A stretch of 64,000 nucleotides of DNA, taken from Botryosphaeria dothidea (lineage: Eukaryota > Ascomycota > Dothideomycetes > Botryosphaeriales > Botryosphaeriaceae). Of the stretch, positions 10,429-20,825 are shown one piece after another; within the stretch, counting starts at the first letter, position 1; the number at the start of each line of letters is the position of its first letter. The position numbers and the translations under genes are program-made. The notes under the pieces are model-generated. The model worked only from the letters and a program-made list of their open reading frames with translations, had not been told where the DNA came from and did not search any database. The stretch is from assembly GCA_011503125.2 (NCBI GenBank), contig WWBZ02000051.1:1178001-1242000 (forward strand), written 5' to 3'.

Positions 10429-12863
10429 ATGCCATCTCAGACGTTCGATTACGTGGTGTGCGGGTAGGTCCTCTCCCCGGACTGTGCTGTGGTCTGTCCT
10501 CATGTTTGACCCACAGTGGAGGAACGTCTGGCTGCGTCATTGCCGGGCGCTTGGCAGAAGACCTCAATGTCACCGTTTGTGTGATCGAAGCGGGACCCGA
10601 CAACGCAGACTTGGAGAATGTACACATGGTCGGTGGATGGTCGCAAAATTTCGACTCTCACACCGACTGGAACATTGTCTCTGAGCCGGCACCCGGGATC
10701 AACAATCGCCAGGTCAAGAACAGCAGAGGCAGATTCTTGGGAGGCTGCAGCGGTGTCAATGGCACTCTCTGTATCAGGGGCAACAAACAAGACTACGATG
10801 ATTGGGGTCTTGAAGGCTGGTCTGGTGAGGATATGTGGAAGGCTATGGCGAAGGTGAGCCGACCTTTTACTGCCCCTTGTCGCTACCCCGCATCTATCTT
10901 TACATCGTCAAACCCCGGTCAGCCCTGGTTGCCGGGCCATTGAACCGAGCGAACGGAGCTTTGGTACGAAATCGGTCTCGCAAGTATTGCAGCATGCCCT
11001 TACCGTTGGGGTTTGAATCATTCGTCCAGACGTCAGTGTAACCAATCTTCGCAAACACTTGTATCCAGACAAATGCTTGGACTCCCTACGCACTAGTCTT
11101 TGCTGTTTGCGATTCCAATGAATGGACCTCGTATATACCGTTGTCTCAAATTTTGTGTTGCTGGCTATGCCCACAACAGCGTTCAGACTGGCAATCAATT
11201 ACAGTGTTTCCTTCAGAAGCTCAGCAATCGAATGATGTCTGCATTCTTTCAGCTTAGTATGACATTCGCTGACTTCTTTTGCCTTAGGCGGAAACTTTTC
11301 ATCCCAAAGATGACTTTGAAGCTGACCTGAGCGTGCATGGAACCAATGGACCGTTGCATACGGAACCGCATGATCTTGCACCCATATCTAAACTTATCCT
11401 TAAGTCAATGCAGAGCCAAGGTATTCCGTATTCACCGGATCTGTTCTCAACCGGCCTCACTCCCCTGGGATGTAGCAATACCGTTCGTACCGTCCACCAA
11501 GGTGTTAGAACCACTGGTGCAGATTTCATCACCAAAGGATATCGAAGAAACAACATCACCATCAAAACGGATAGCGTCGTCGATAAGGTTGTCGTTGAGC
11601 CAGTTAATGGGAAACTCACGGCCACTGGTGTCAAACTCGTCTCCAAAGATGGTGTTGAATCAATAGTCTATGCACGCAAGGAGATTACCTTGAGCTCGGG
11701 TTCCTATTGCAGCCCGGCAGTTCTCATGCGCTCAGGGATTGGCCCAAAAACCGAACTTGAGAAGCATAATATCCAGACCCAGGTCGACCTCCCCGGCGTG
11801 GGAAAAAATCTGATGGACCATGCAATCACCTTCGCCTTCTACGAGACGAACAAGCCTGAACTCACCAACGATCACCTCGCATATTGGGATGGCGCCCTGG
11901 CATCTAGCTACCAGCTCTACAAAGATACGAAGAGTGGCGTTCTCTCGACCTTCCCGTTCGGAGCCTTCGGCTACGCCCGAGTTGACGAACGGTTCAAAGA
12001 TCTCGAGCCCTGGAAAAACGCGTCTCCAGTCAATGACCCCCATGGCCAAACGTACGGTGCCGAGCGCGACCCAATGGGGCTCTCTCAGAAGCAGCCCAAT
12101 ATTGAGTGGTTTACTACGGTAAGATCTATACTGAATCCTTTCATGTTTTTGAAGCTTCTTCTGAATGCCTCTTCTTACCTTTTCCTTTAGGAGATGTACG
12201 GAGGGCCAAAACAGTACGACCAATTCCCGACAAATGGCCAAGGCGCTTTCGCTATGATCAGCATGTTGTTGTCCCCCCGCTCCCGGGGTTCTGTCACTCT
12301 TGCTTCCCGTGATCCAACAGCAAACCCGGTCGTTAACCACAACTACCTTGGCGACGAGCTTGACCAGATTGTCATGGCGGAAGCCTGTCGCTGGGGCAAT
12401 GAAATCATCACTCAGGGCACCGGGACCAAGGATATCGTCAAGGGCTCCTGGCCACCGGGCGCGAAACACCACGAATATACGACCCGCGAGGAGTGGAAGG
12501 ATTTTGCCAAGGAGCACTCGACGACCTGCAAGCATTCTCCACAAATTTTCGTGGATATGGGACAAGTGGATTGCTGACTTGGCGAGCAGGCTACCACGCC
12601 GCGGGCACGTGCAAAATGGGCATGGATGACGATCCGCTTGCTGTGCTGGACAAGAGACTGCGTGTCCGCGGGGTCGAACGACTGCGGGTTGCGGATTGCA
12701 GCGTCATGCCGCTCATGAATCAGGGCCACAGTAAGTAGTTGCATGTGCAATCTGGTGACCGACTTGAAGCTGACAATTGACAGCTCAAATGCCAGCGTAT
12801 GGCATTGGTGAGAGGGCCGCGGACCTGATCAAGGAGGACGTGAAGAGCGTACCTGTCCTGTAA
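10429..12863 (+). CDS. GMC-family FAD oxidoreductase
   Basis: FAD-dependent alcohol/choline/glucose-type oxidoreductase in six exons: 10429-10463, 10517-10853, 11288-12118, 12191-12527, 12590-12730 and 12784-12863. The dinucleotide-binding motif [13 protein letters not shown] sits at the N-terminus, followed by the acidic end VIEAGP and the GMC signature region [13 protein letters not shown]-terminal hallmarks are [11 protein letters not shown] and a [12 protein letters not shown] segment. They supply a His-His catalytic pair, as in glucose oxidase, rather than His-Asn. No signal peptide is visible, so it is probably cytosolic or peroxisomal rather than secreted. Intron 2 is 434 nt, far longer than its neighbours. 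Intron 4 (12528-12589) uses GC instead of GT at its donor. The substrate cannot be deduced. Confidence 0.88.
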
Positions 12864-13705
12864 GTTTGACCCACTTGGATGCTGTCCCTTGTTGTTGGGG
12901 CTAATGCAGGGTAGGAGGCCCGATTCTGCGGTTGCTGCCGCCTGAGGGTTGGGGGGGGGGGGGGGGGGGTTTCTGGCAACAAGACCGGTGACGATTCTAG
13001 AGCTGAGTGGAGCAAACGCGGATTAGACTGCAGAATTCACTCTTTTACGCGCCAGTACCTGGCGTGACCGGGATGGCTCTAAACTGGGGCAAGGCAGGTA
13101 CGCTCGAGTAATCGGTGCCTGGATCTTTGAACGTCTACGAAGATGTCATGATGGCAAGCGTCATGCCTAAGGGAACCTTGGCAGAGGCTGAAATCACGTG
13201 TGACTCTCCTTGCTTTGACTTTGTTCCCGTTAGCAATAAGTAGCAACTGCATTCATTTGGTTCTGAAAATGCCAACGCAAAAGACCAACGTCTCGCAATG
13301 CGTGCCAAGGTCGATACAAAATGTACTTTGCATTCATACCGAAATTGAGAATGTTGAAGCTACTCACTGAAAGCATTTGATACGGCACTCGTACAGTGAT
13401 CGAAGGACAGAAACGCCCAAACTGCAGAAGTAGTAAGATCGGAAACATGAGCCTTGACCACATAAGAGATGGAAAAAGAAATTATCAATCAACGCTCACT
13501 TTACATGATTCGAATTTTGGGAATACATGTATCTTTCAAACCGCATCAAACTGATAATGTGGGGTATCGCTAATACTACCCTCTATTTGGCTTACACCGT
13601 GCTTGCGGGGAGTCCTTTTGCAGCTCCGCAACCGCAAGCCATTCACTCTCCAGAGAGCGCCGTGATGACGTCTATTGTTTTGTGCCCTACCTCCATGCCA
13701 GCTCT
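12864..13705. other. Convergent intergenic region
   Basis: This stretch lies between the converging GMC and pyruvate-carrier genes. It includes the 19-G run described separately and an AT-rich part from about 13.2 to 13.6 kb. I see no gene or structured RNA. Confidence 0.5.
12951..12969. repeat. Homopolymer run of 19 G
   Basis: An uninterrupted run of 19 guanines lies about 90 nt past the stop codon of the GMC gene. Length may be polymorphic or unreliable in the assembly. Confidence 0.95.
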
Positions 13706-14557
13706 TTAGTTCTTAGTCGCAGCCTTAGCTGCACCGACAGGATCCTCGAGGATCTTCTTGCCGGCAGCTCCCTCCTCCTTAGCGGCATCCTTGGCCTCCT
13801 GGGTAACGCTGTCACCCTTGTGAGAAGAGCGCCAGGCCAAAATGCGGGAACTCTGGATAAGACCAACGCAGCCAAGGAAGAAGTTGACGGTAGCAAGGCT
13901 GTTGCGAACCAGGTTAGCTAACGAAGAGCCAGTAAAAGTGTTATAGGCCGGGTGGATTGGAACAAGGGTGGACGTACAAAATGTTCTTCGGCTTAATGAT
14001 GAGGCACCAACGAGTCCAGATAGCACCGGTAGCAGTCAAAGCCATGTTCTGGGATAGAGAGAGGTTCTCGGCGGGGCGGAAGAAGTCGGCAACACCTGCA
14101 AGGACAAGACCCCACTACATTGCCCATCAGCATCATGTATTGTCGGAACAGTCATAGCTTGCGGGGAGCTTTCGAATGCGCGGAGACGAGACGGGAGCTC
14201 GCGGATAACGATCGGAATGATGGAAACGAACCTTCATGACGGGTGCCCTGCAGAAATAAAGTCAGCTTATGTGGTCTGAGTGGATTCATCCGCGTTCAAC
14301 ATGACCGCGCGACCCGCAACAATTTTCTTTGCCGGAACGCATGCGACTTCGCGAAACCTAGACACAGCGACGTACCAGAAGTGGACGGTCTTAGGCCCAA
14401 CGGGGCTGTTCCAAAACTTGGCAAAACCGCTCTGGCTGGGGGCATTGGCATCGGCAGCAGTGGATTGCAGGCGGCGTTGGGGCGCTTGACGGAATGCCGG
14501 GCTGCGGAGCAGGTTGCGCGAAAAGTTGAGGATGCGGGTAGTCGGACGGAACGACAT
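13706..14557 (-). CDS. MPC2: Mitochondrial pyruvate carrier, MPC2 type
   Basis: Predicted 175-residue inner-membrane subunit of the mitochondrial pyruvate carrier, which imports pyruvate into the matrix as a heterodimer with MPC1. Four exons: 14557-14376, 14247-14232, 14114-13978 and 13898-13706. The second exon is a 16-nt microexon encoding most of the family motif FWAPVMK. Residues 1-40 are Arg-rich and lack acidic residues, as a mitochondrial presequence should. Then come WGLVLAGVADFFRPAE, TGAIWTRWCLIIKPKN and VNFFLGCVG, the membrane helices of the MPC family. The APVMKWGL form and the N/K-rich loop match MPC2 rather than MPC1. A hydrophilic Ala/Lys-rich tail of about 40 residues follows, which is usual in fungi. 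It is divergent from the complex I subunit gene. Confidence 0.9.
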
Positions 14558-14830
14558 CTTGGCGGCTAGTCGAAAGGGTAGAGAGTGATGGCTGTGAAGG
14601 AAGGCAAGAGAGCGAGGTGGGGAGAGAAGAGTGGGCGGGGATAAGAGGAAAAGGCACGGAGCTTACTCAGGCCGGGTGGTGTTGAGGCGTGCAAGGAAGA
14701 GTGGAGTCCCGAATCCCGCTCTCTTGCGCCAAGCCCTGCCTGCGCTCCGACGTCGACGCCATCGCAGTGCACCCGACAGCATAGCTGCAACAACCACCCT
14801 CGCCGCTCCATTCCGCCCCCGACACCCACC
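14558..14830. promoter_or_regulatory. Bidirectional promoter, MPC2 / complex I subunit
   Basis: Only 273 bp lie between the start codons of two divergent nuclear genes for mitochondrial proteins. Both promoters must lie within or overlap this stretch. It is GC-rich, with CT/GA-rich tracts. I cannot name a specific binding site with confidence. The shared function of the two products makes joint regulation likely but unproven. Confidence 0.6.
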
Positions 14831-15297
14831 ATGGCCTCCAAGTACGCCTTCAGCAATGCTGTGAAGGAGCTTCGCTTCGCTCTCTGCCAGTCTTCGTCCC
14901 ACAGCGCCGCCGCACGGTACGCTCTCCCTCCCCGCCGACGTCCACGATTGGAAAACACACGACGCTGATTGGACATTCAGGAATTTCCTCTTGCGCGCCT
15001 ACCCGACCATGAAGAAGCACAACCCCCACACTCCGATTTTGATTAGGGAGGCTCTTGACGTGGAGCCCAAGGTTTACGCGAGATACGGTGCGACGCGATT
15101 GCCCCGAGCATAAAAGGATACTGGCTGACGGGAGCACGACAGAGTTCGGAAAGGAGAAGATGCTGCCATTGAAGGGTAAGTGGGCTCGATGTACCTTGAA
15201 GAAACTCAGAGACATAGGAGAGTGCTGACATATTCACGCAGGTCTGGATGATGCGACGATTGAGAGCAAAGTTACCGAGCTGGTCAAGTCGTCATAG
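14831..15297 (+). CDS. Complex I NDUFA2/B8 subunit (10.5 kDa)
   Basis: Predicted 93-residue accessory subunit of mitochondrial NADH:ubiquinone oxidoreductase, a thioredoxin-fold protein of the L51/S25/CI-B8 family. Four exons: 14831-14916, 14981-15087, 15143-15175 and 15242-15297. Family features include the N-terminal ELRFALCQSSSHSAAARNFL block, YPTMKKHNPHTPILIREA in the middle and the YEFGKEK motif. The Cys in the LCQSS segment corresponds to a position conserved in the family. The length equals that of fungal orthologues. The ATG at 14831 follows a CACC context and is the only reasonable start. Three phase-consistent introns of 55-66 nt interrupt this short gene. Confidence 0.92.
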
Positions 15298-15411
15298 ATG
15301 CCGTGTTTTAGAATTCGCTACGAAAAGGCTGTACAAATATGAAAGCTCCCTCATAAAGGAGCGTCGGCGAATTCCTACTAGTCGAGTCTCGCATGCTCCA
15401 GCAAGAGCCCT

Positions 15412-16619
15412 TCACAATCTCGCCGCGAGTGTATTATTGGTAGACACATCCCCGAACCGAAATTGCGCCCAACTCATACTTCCGTCAGCCATAGTAAAGA
15501 GGCGCGTACCAGAGTCTTCCCCAGCAGCGCCTGCGGCAATGTAGATGGGAAGGAGGTGATCGAATGTTGGGTGCGCTTGTCTTGAATCGCCGCGCTTCAG
15601 AAGCTCTGCCATTCTGGCCTTCCGTTGATCCGGCTCTGTCGTCGCGGCTTTCTTCAGGGCCTCGTCGAAGCTGTGGACGTACCTATCTTGCTGGTCAAAC
15701 GACGTCCGGAAGGAGTGCGTCCGGATCGGGTATACTTACGGCATTGGTTGGTCCTGACCAACGGAATTCCAAAGATCCCTGAGATTGTGCACGGCCATAC
15801 CAGATGCCAAAATCAAGATGTTCTCTTCTCTCAAAGCCGCAACAGCTTCTCCGAGGCGGTAGTGCTCGTCTGGATTTTCTTTTTTGAAGAGTGAAACTTG
15901 GACAATGGGAACGTCCAATGGGTTGTTCTTTGGGTCAAATGCTGTCATTTTTTAGAGGAAATACCCGGGCGCTTCGTGATGATGTTCTTACCAACAAGCA
16001 GTGGAAGCCACGCGCCATGGTCAAGACCTCTCTCTACGGGTGCATATTCGATACCCGCATTCTCCAGCTTGGACATGACATTTTGGGCCAGATTACGGCT
16101 TCCAACATGAGGGTACTTGACAGAATAGTACCAATCCGGAAACCCATAGAAGCTGAATCACATCAGCCTTCGATCTCTCCGGCGGAGAGTAGTTTGAACT
16201 CACTCGTAGATCAAATCCGTAATTTCGGCAGTGTTGACAAGCACTCTGTTACCCTGTCCCTGCCAGTGGGCTGAAAAGATGACCATGGCTTTCGGTTTGA
16301 CCTTGCTTGTAATTTCTCTTCCTATCTCTTGAAGCTTGCCATAGGCGGGATGATCCGTTTCTTCCATTAAATTTGGCTGATCGGTCAACGGCTTGGATTA
16401 TGAACACGGAACTTGGAAACTTACGCCTCCATGTGACAGAAAGTAGACGGGAGTCCGGCTGATCAGGTTCGTCATATCGGATGTGCTGTCTCTGCTTTCC
16501 GCGAGAGTACAATTTCTGACAGCAGAAACAAGATCGTAAGATGAAGATGCAAATAAACCAAGAACTACTGCTATACCGGCCACTATAAATGCAATGCTCC
16601 GCGCTTGAGACCCCGGCAT
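15412..16619 (-). CDS. LigB/DODA-like extradiol dioxygenase
   Basis: Predicted 329-residue class III extradiol ring-cleavage dioxygenase, similar to 4,5-DOPA extradiol dioxygenases. Five exons: 16619-16425, 16376-16204, 16152-15992, 15941-15740 and 15670-15412. The core shows YFLSHGGPNLM, VIFSAHWQ, GLDHGAWLPL and LASGMAVHN. These carry the His residues that bind the non-haem metal and act in catalysis in this family. An N-terminal hydrophobic segment (about residues 8-27) precedes the domain, so the protein may be membrane-anchored or secretory, which is unusual for this family. A further in-frame ATG at 16706 would extend the N-terminus by 29 residues. I prefer 16619 because the hydrophobic segment then sits at the usual distance. 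The substrate is probably a catechol, but which one is unknown. Confidence 0.85.
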
Positions 16620-17028
16620 CTTATCAATGGCAATCAGATAACAGAACTGAGTTTGAGGAGAAAGAACCCGAACGTAGGATACTAAAAGGGTCGGGAGCGA
16701 ATGCATTTGTTAAGCAGCAGTGGAGCACAAGTGATCGGAGCTTCACCGGAGGCTGCCACGTGCGGAGCGTTTCCGCGATCGCATCGCACCGCCACAGGCA
16801 GCAGCGGGCGGCGCCTCACGACACGCTTCCCTTTCTGTTCAACGCCGGCGTCGCGGCTCTTTCAAACGCGCTGCTGGTATTTCACAACACAAAACCGCAC
16901 CATGCTCTTCTCTAGCTGACCTCCTACTTCTCGCGACTGCAAAGCCTACCACGGCTTTCACAGTTCCTCTCTACTCACACGCCTAGACAACTTGCGCCGC
17001 AGCTCAGTCGCCGACCACCACCTCAACA
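16620..17028. promoter_or_regulatory. Divergent promoter region
   Basis: 409 bp separate the start codons of the dioxygenase (-) and the signal peptide peptidase (+), so both promoters lie here. The 130 nt before 17029 are C/T-rich, like many fungal transcription start regions. No specific motif is named. Confidence 0.5.
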
Positions 17029-18926
17029 ATGTCGAACCCTGGTCCTGTGTACGAGCTTCTGGGCAAGCTTGCCTATGCCTTTACTGAGGTGCAGCCGCTC
17101 CTTCCGACTTATTCGCACCTCATCGTCTCGGCTCTCTTTCCCATCTACGCTGGCGCCCACTCGTCGCTCACACGCCCGTCCTCTGCTGCCAAACCGAAGA
17201 AGGCGCCCAAGGTCGACACACAAGACGAGGGATATGAATCCGAAGAAGACGAGGAGGAGGACATTCAACAGATGGAGGGACTGTCTACTCGTGATGCCAT
17301 CATCTTCCCCGTCATGGCGGGAGTGACGTTGACTGGCCTCTACTTTCTCATCAAGTGGATGCAGGACCCGCAGCTTTTGAACAAGATTCTCAACGCTTAT
17401 TTCTCAATATTCGGCGTCCTGAGCGTGGCCCGCTTCATCACGGACGGTCTCGACCTGGTTCATACCCTATTCTTTCCTCGCCGATACTTGGATGGCGGAG
17501 TTCTATATGACGTTCATTCGCAAGCTCACGTCGCAAAACCGCGAGCTCCCACAAAATTCACCGGCGAAAACGCCAGATCCTCTCCTTTACCTGGCGTATT
17601 CTCTCGCATCCCTCTACCCTGCTCGGCAAAAGCCGTTCTCTGGAAAATTCGCAACATACCAAAGCAGAAGTGGACCGTTAAGTTCTTCCTCCGGAATGTC
17701 GCGTCTGTTCGTGGCCACCTCGGCCTCCATGGCGTAATCGGCTTTGTTCTGGCAGGTGCTGCCGTTGCTTACTTCAACTTCGTTGACAAGCCGTGGTTTC
17801 TGACCAACCTTATGGGGTTTGCCTTCTCGTACGGTGCTCTGCAGCTTATGAGCCCGACGACTTTCGCCACCGGAACCCTACTACTTTCCGCTCTCTTCTT
17901 CTACGATATCTATATGGTATTCTTCACGTAAGTTTGCTCGTGATCATGAATTTTCCAGTCCCTCGTGATGCTAATAGTCCTAGACCCATGATGGTAACAG
18001 TGGCCAAATCCCTCGATATTCCAATCAAGCTAGTCTTTCCGCGTCCCGACATTCCCTCATCGGATCCTGCCAAGCCGCCTATCAAACAACATGCTATGTT
18101 GGGTCTCGGTGACGTGGTTCTCCCCGGAATCATGATCGGCCTTGCGCTTCGATTCGACTTGTACATGTTCTACCTGCGGAAGCAAACCAAGCTCAACAAT
18201 GTTCAAACACCCAGCCAGACCACTGAATCGAAGGCCTCCGAAACCGATCCCGCTACGAAGCCCACTGAGCAACCCAATGTGGCCGTAAAGTCGCCCTACG
18301 TTTCAGTCTCAAACAGGTGGGGAGAGTGGTTTTGGGCTCGCACCGCTGAGCACTCATTTCCCAAGCCGTATTTCAAAGCAACCATGGTCGGCTACATTGT
18401 TGGCATGCTGGCGACTCTTGCAGCCATGCAGATCGCAAATCATGCACAACCGGCCCTTCTCTACCTTGTTCCCGGCGTACTTATTGCTTCTTGGGGCACG
18501 GCGCTCGTAAGAGGCGAATTGAAAGAAATGAAAGAGTTTAGCGAGGCATTCGAGGATGATGAACAAGACCTGCGTAACCAGAGCATTTTATCCAAGGATC
18601 GAACAAAGCGCGCAGAGAAGCGGCTGGAGGAAGCTACGAAGAGATACGTAGAGATGGTCACGGATGAAAGCGAGCGTGAGAAGCGAGAGTCAGCACGGCC
18701 GAAGAAGGGTAAGAAGTCGGGGCCGTCGCAAGACCATGACCATGATCTGTTCTTCTTCGCCATCACCGCACCCTTTTCGTTCTCTAAGAAGGCGAAGGGC
18801 AGCGAGAAGGAGGGTGGGGATTCTTCCGAGAGCGACTCGGGCGGGCACAAGACGAACTGGAGCTCGGCAAGTGGAACGGAGATGCCAGACGGACAGCCGG
18901 CGGAGAAGAGGAGGCGAACCAGCTGA
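17029..18926 (+). CDS. Signal peptide peptidase, intramembrane aspartyl protease
   Basis: Predicted 613-residue multi-pass ER protease that cleaves leftover signal peptides and tail-anchored proteins within the membrane. Two exons: 17029-17927 and 17984-18926, split by a 56-nt intron. The catalytic Asp pair is visible: YD in FFYDIYMVF (Asp293) and GLGD in LGLGDVVLPG (Asp343). The family PAL motif is in QPALLYLVP (456-458). Between the first two membrane segments is a very acidic stretch (about residues 62-85). The Asp343 helix is followed by a Thr/Ser-rich loop (about 368-405). The cytosolic tail after the last helix is about 140 residues, highly charged, with a Lys/Arg-rich end. It is a long form compared with animal proteins, but the type seen in filamentous fungi. 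Confidence 0.92.
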
Positions 18927-20825
18927 AGTTGGAAAGAGATAGTCTTTGCATCAACCCAAGGCGTTGCTCGGACTGGCTGGATATGGTAGGCTCGGCGTAA
19001 TATGGCACGCGAGGGGCGTTTCGATGCACATTGGTAGATCTTCCGTGCAGAAAAGGACTAGAGATCAGCATCAATAATGGCGATTGGCAGGTCCCCGGTC
19101 CATAAGTGAGAGAATGTTACAAAGTTTTGCTGCCGAGAGAGGGGTGCAGTGTGCGGACTGTTAGAGGCGAGTGCAAACGAGGGATGCCTGCTAGCCCGGG
19201 CCGCGGGGACCGGCAGTCAGAGCCGCGCCCGTCTCGCTCGTCTCCCGCTCCGCCACGGCCCCGGACATGTCCCTTGCAACATCGCCGCCCTCGTCTTTTG
19301 TGCCCTTTTTGTCGATGCACGTTGTCTCTCACGATCCTCAAGCTCACGCTCACACGGACCACCGGCATCCGGCCGACTTTGTACCACCGGTCAGCGCACT
19401 CGCAGTCCATAAGCGACGCTCGTCTCACCTGGCGAGACCTCCCCATCAGCTGGCATCGCCCCCAGTCGCCGGCACTTCATGGCGCCGTGAGCAGCCGCGC
19501 TCCCAATCAGGACGCTCGACCGGCGCAAGGAGCACATTCGAAAGGCGGCCACGAGAGACTGGATTCTCGGAGTCCTTCCGAGCCACGCGTGCAGACTGAA
19601 CGGCTCGGAGCAGAATAACAAGGCCAGACCCGCTCTAGCGCGCACTCTGCAACGTGCGTGTGGCGATGCGTTGTGGAGAGCGAATGAAGCGCAACAACGA
19701 CCAGCATCTTTTCCCACCCACCTGCATCTCCACGGCGTCGGCCCAATCGGCAGCCAGCGAGCGCGGTTGAGCCTCAAGCAGCCAGCTCGCCAACAAAGCC
19801 CGCGTTCTGGAATTTGCCTTGGAAGGGCCCGTAACCCCGGAGGCTGGTCCAGAACCCCGACCTCAGGGCCTCGGCGGATCGGCGATGGATGCATGTCTTT
19901 TTCCGCCTGCATGCGACTGCCCGCTGTCGCCTTTTTGCCTCTTCGGGCCTTAGCTCCACGTGCCGCTCGGAACCTTCTTGCTCCCACATGCGCCTGCCCT
20001 ATGCCCATCTTCGCTCCTCCTCATGCGACGCTTTTAATCTTTCGAACGGTAGCCGCCTCCTGCTTTCCCTGTCCGCACTCGAGCCCGCTTCTGGACTCGA
20101 ATGGCCACCATGCGCTTCAGCAAAACAGGGGCCGTTTCGCCACAGCGTCGTTCACGCGCCCACAAGTCAACGTGCTAAGCGGCGACGTCCCTCCCCGTAG
20201 GTACATGCGCCGCCCAACGCGGCTGCGTGTGTGGTCAATCCTGTGCTTCCGCCCTCGACGTTCTAGATCCGTCAGATCTCTGATGTCTGCCGATTCTAAC
20301 GATTCCCGTCCTCCTCTCAACGTCCTTCAGCCGTCCTTGGGATCGTACCACATTTTACATTCTCTGTCCTCTCACCCCATTCCCATCGGTCGTCGAAGAG
20401 CACCCCGTTCCCGTTTCGGCGAAGTTTACTAGACCAAAAGGCCTGCTGGAAGAAGAGGTACTTACCGTTACATGTTAGTTGGTCTACTCATGCAGCTACG
20501 GCTGCCGCTTTCATCTGCTTGACATGCCTTACTGCCGCCATTCGTGGCACAGTGCAGGGGATGGGGACGGTCGACTCTGTCTAGCTTTCCGGGCAATTGC
20601 CTGATGCAAAGTGTATACAGAAGAACGCCACATGGCCCATCCCCTCCAACCAATTCTGGCGAAGCGGTGACAAAAATGCTGCCTCGGGATACTGACATAT
20701 GCGCCCCAGCTTTTCTCCCTCCGTCTTCCTCCATACCTGGACTCGGTGATTTGACCTTACTGGAGGTACGCAACAGGCAGACTCGTGGAGGCAGAACGCA
20801 TTGCCAGATCCACTATCCCCAACAA
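18927..20825. promoter_or_regulatory. Upstream region of the wc-2 homologue
   Basis: About 1.9 kb without a convincing gene. Frames such as 19106-19618 (+), 19391-20008 (-) and 19671-20432 (+) overlap, are Arg/Pro/Ser-rich and carry no motif. Long leaders and promoters are known for fungal light-signalling genes, so most of this probably serves the downstream gene. A GTACTTACC string at 20457 and later AG sites could mark a 5' UTR intron, but this is only a guess. Confidence 0.45.

Noticed and set aside
19106..20432. Long overlapping frames upstream of wc-2
   Set aside because: Both strands are open because of high GC. No domain, no plausible splice partners and no codon-usage signal were seen.
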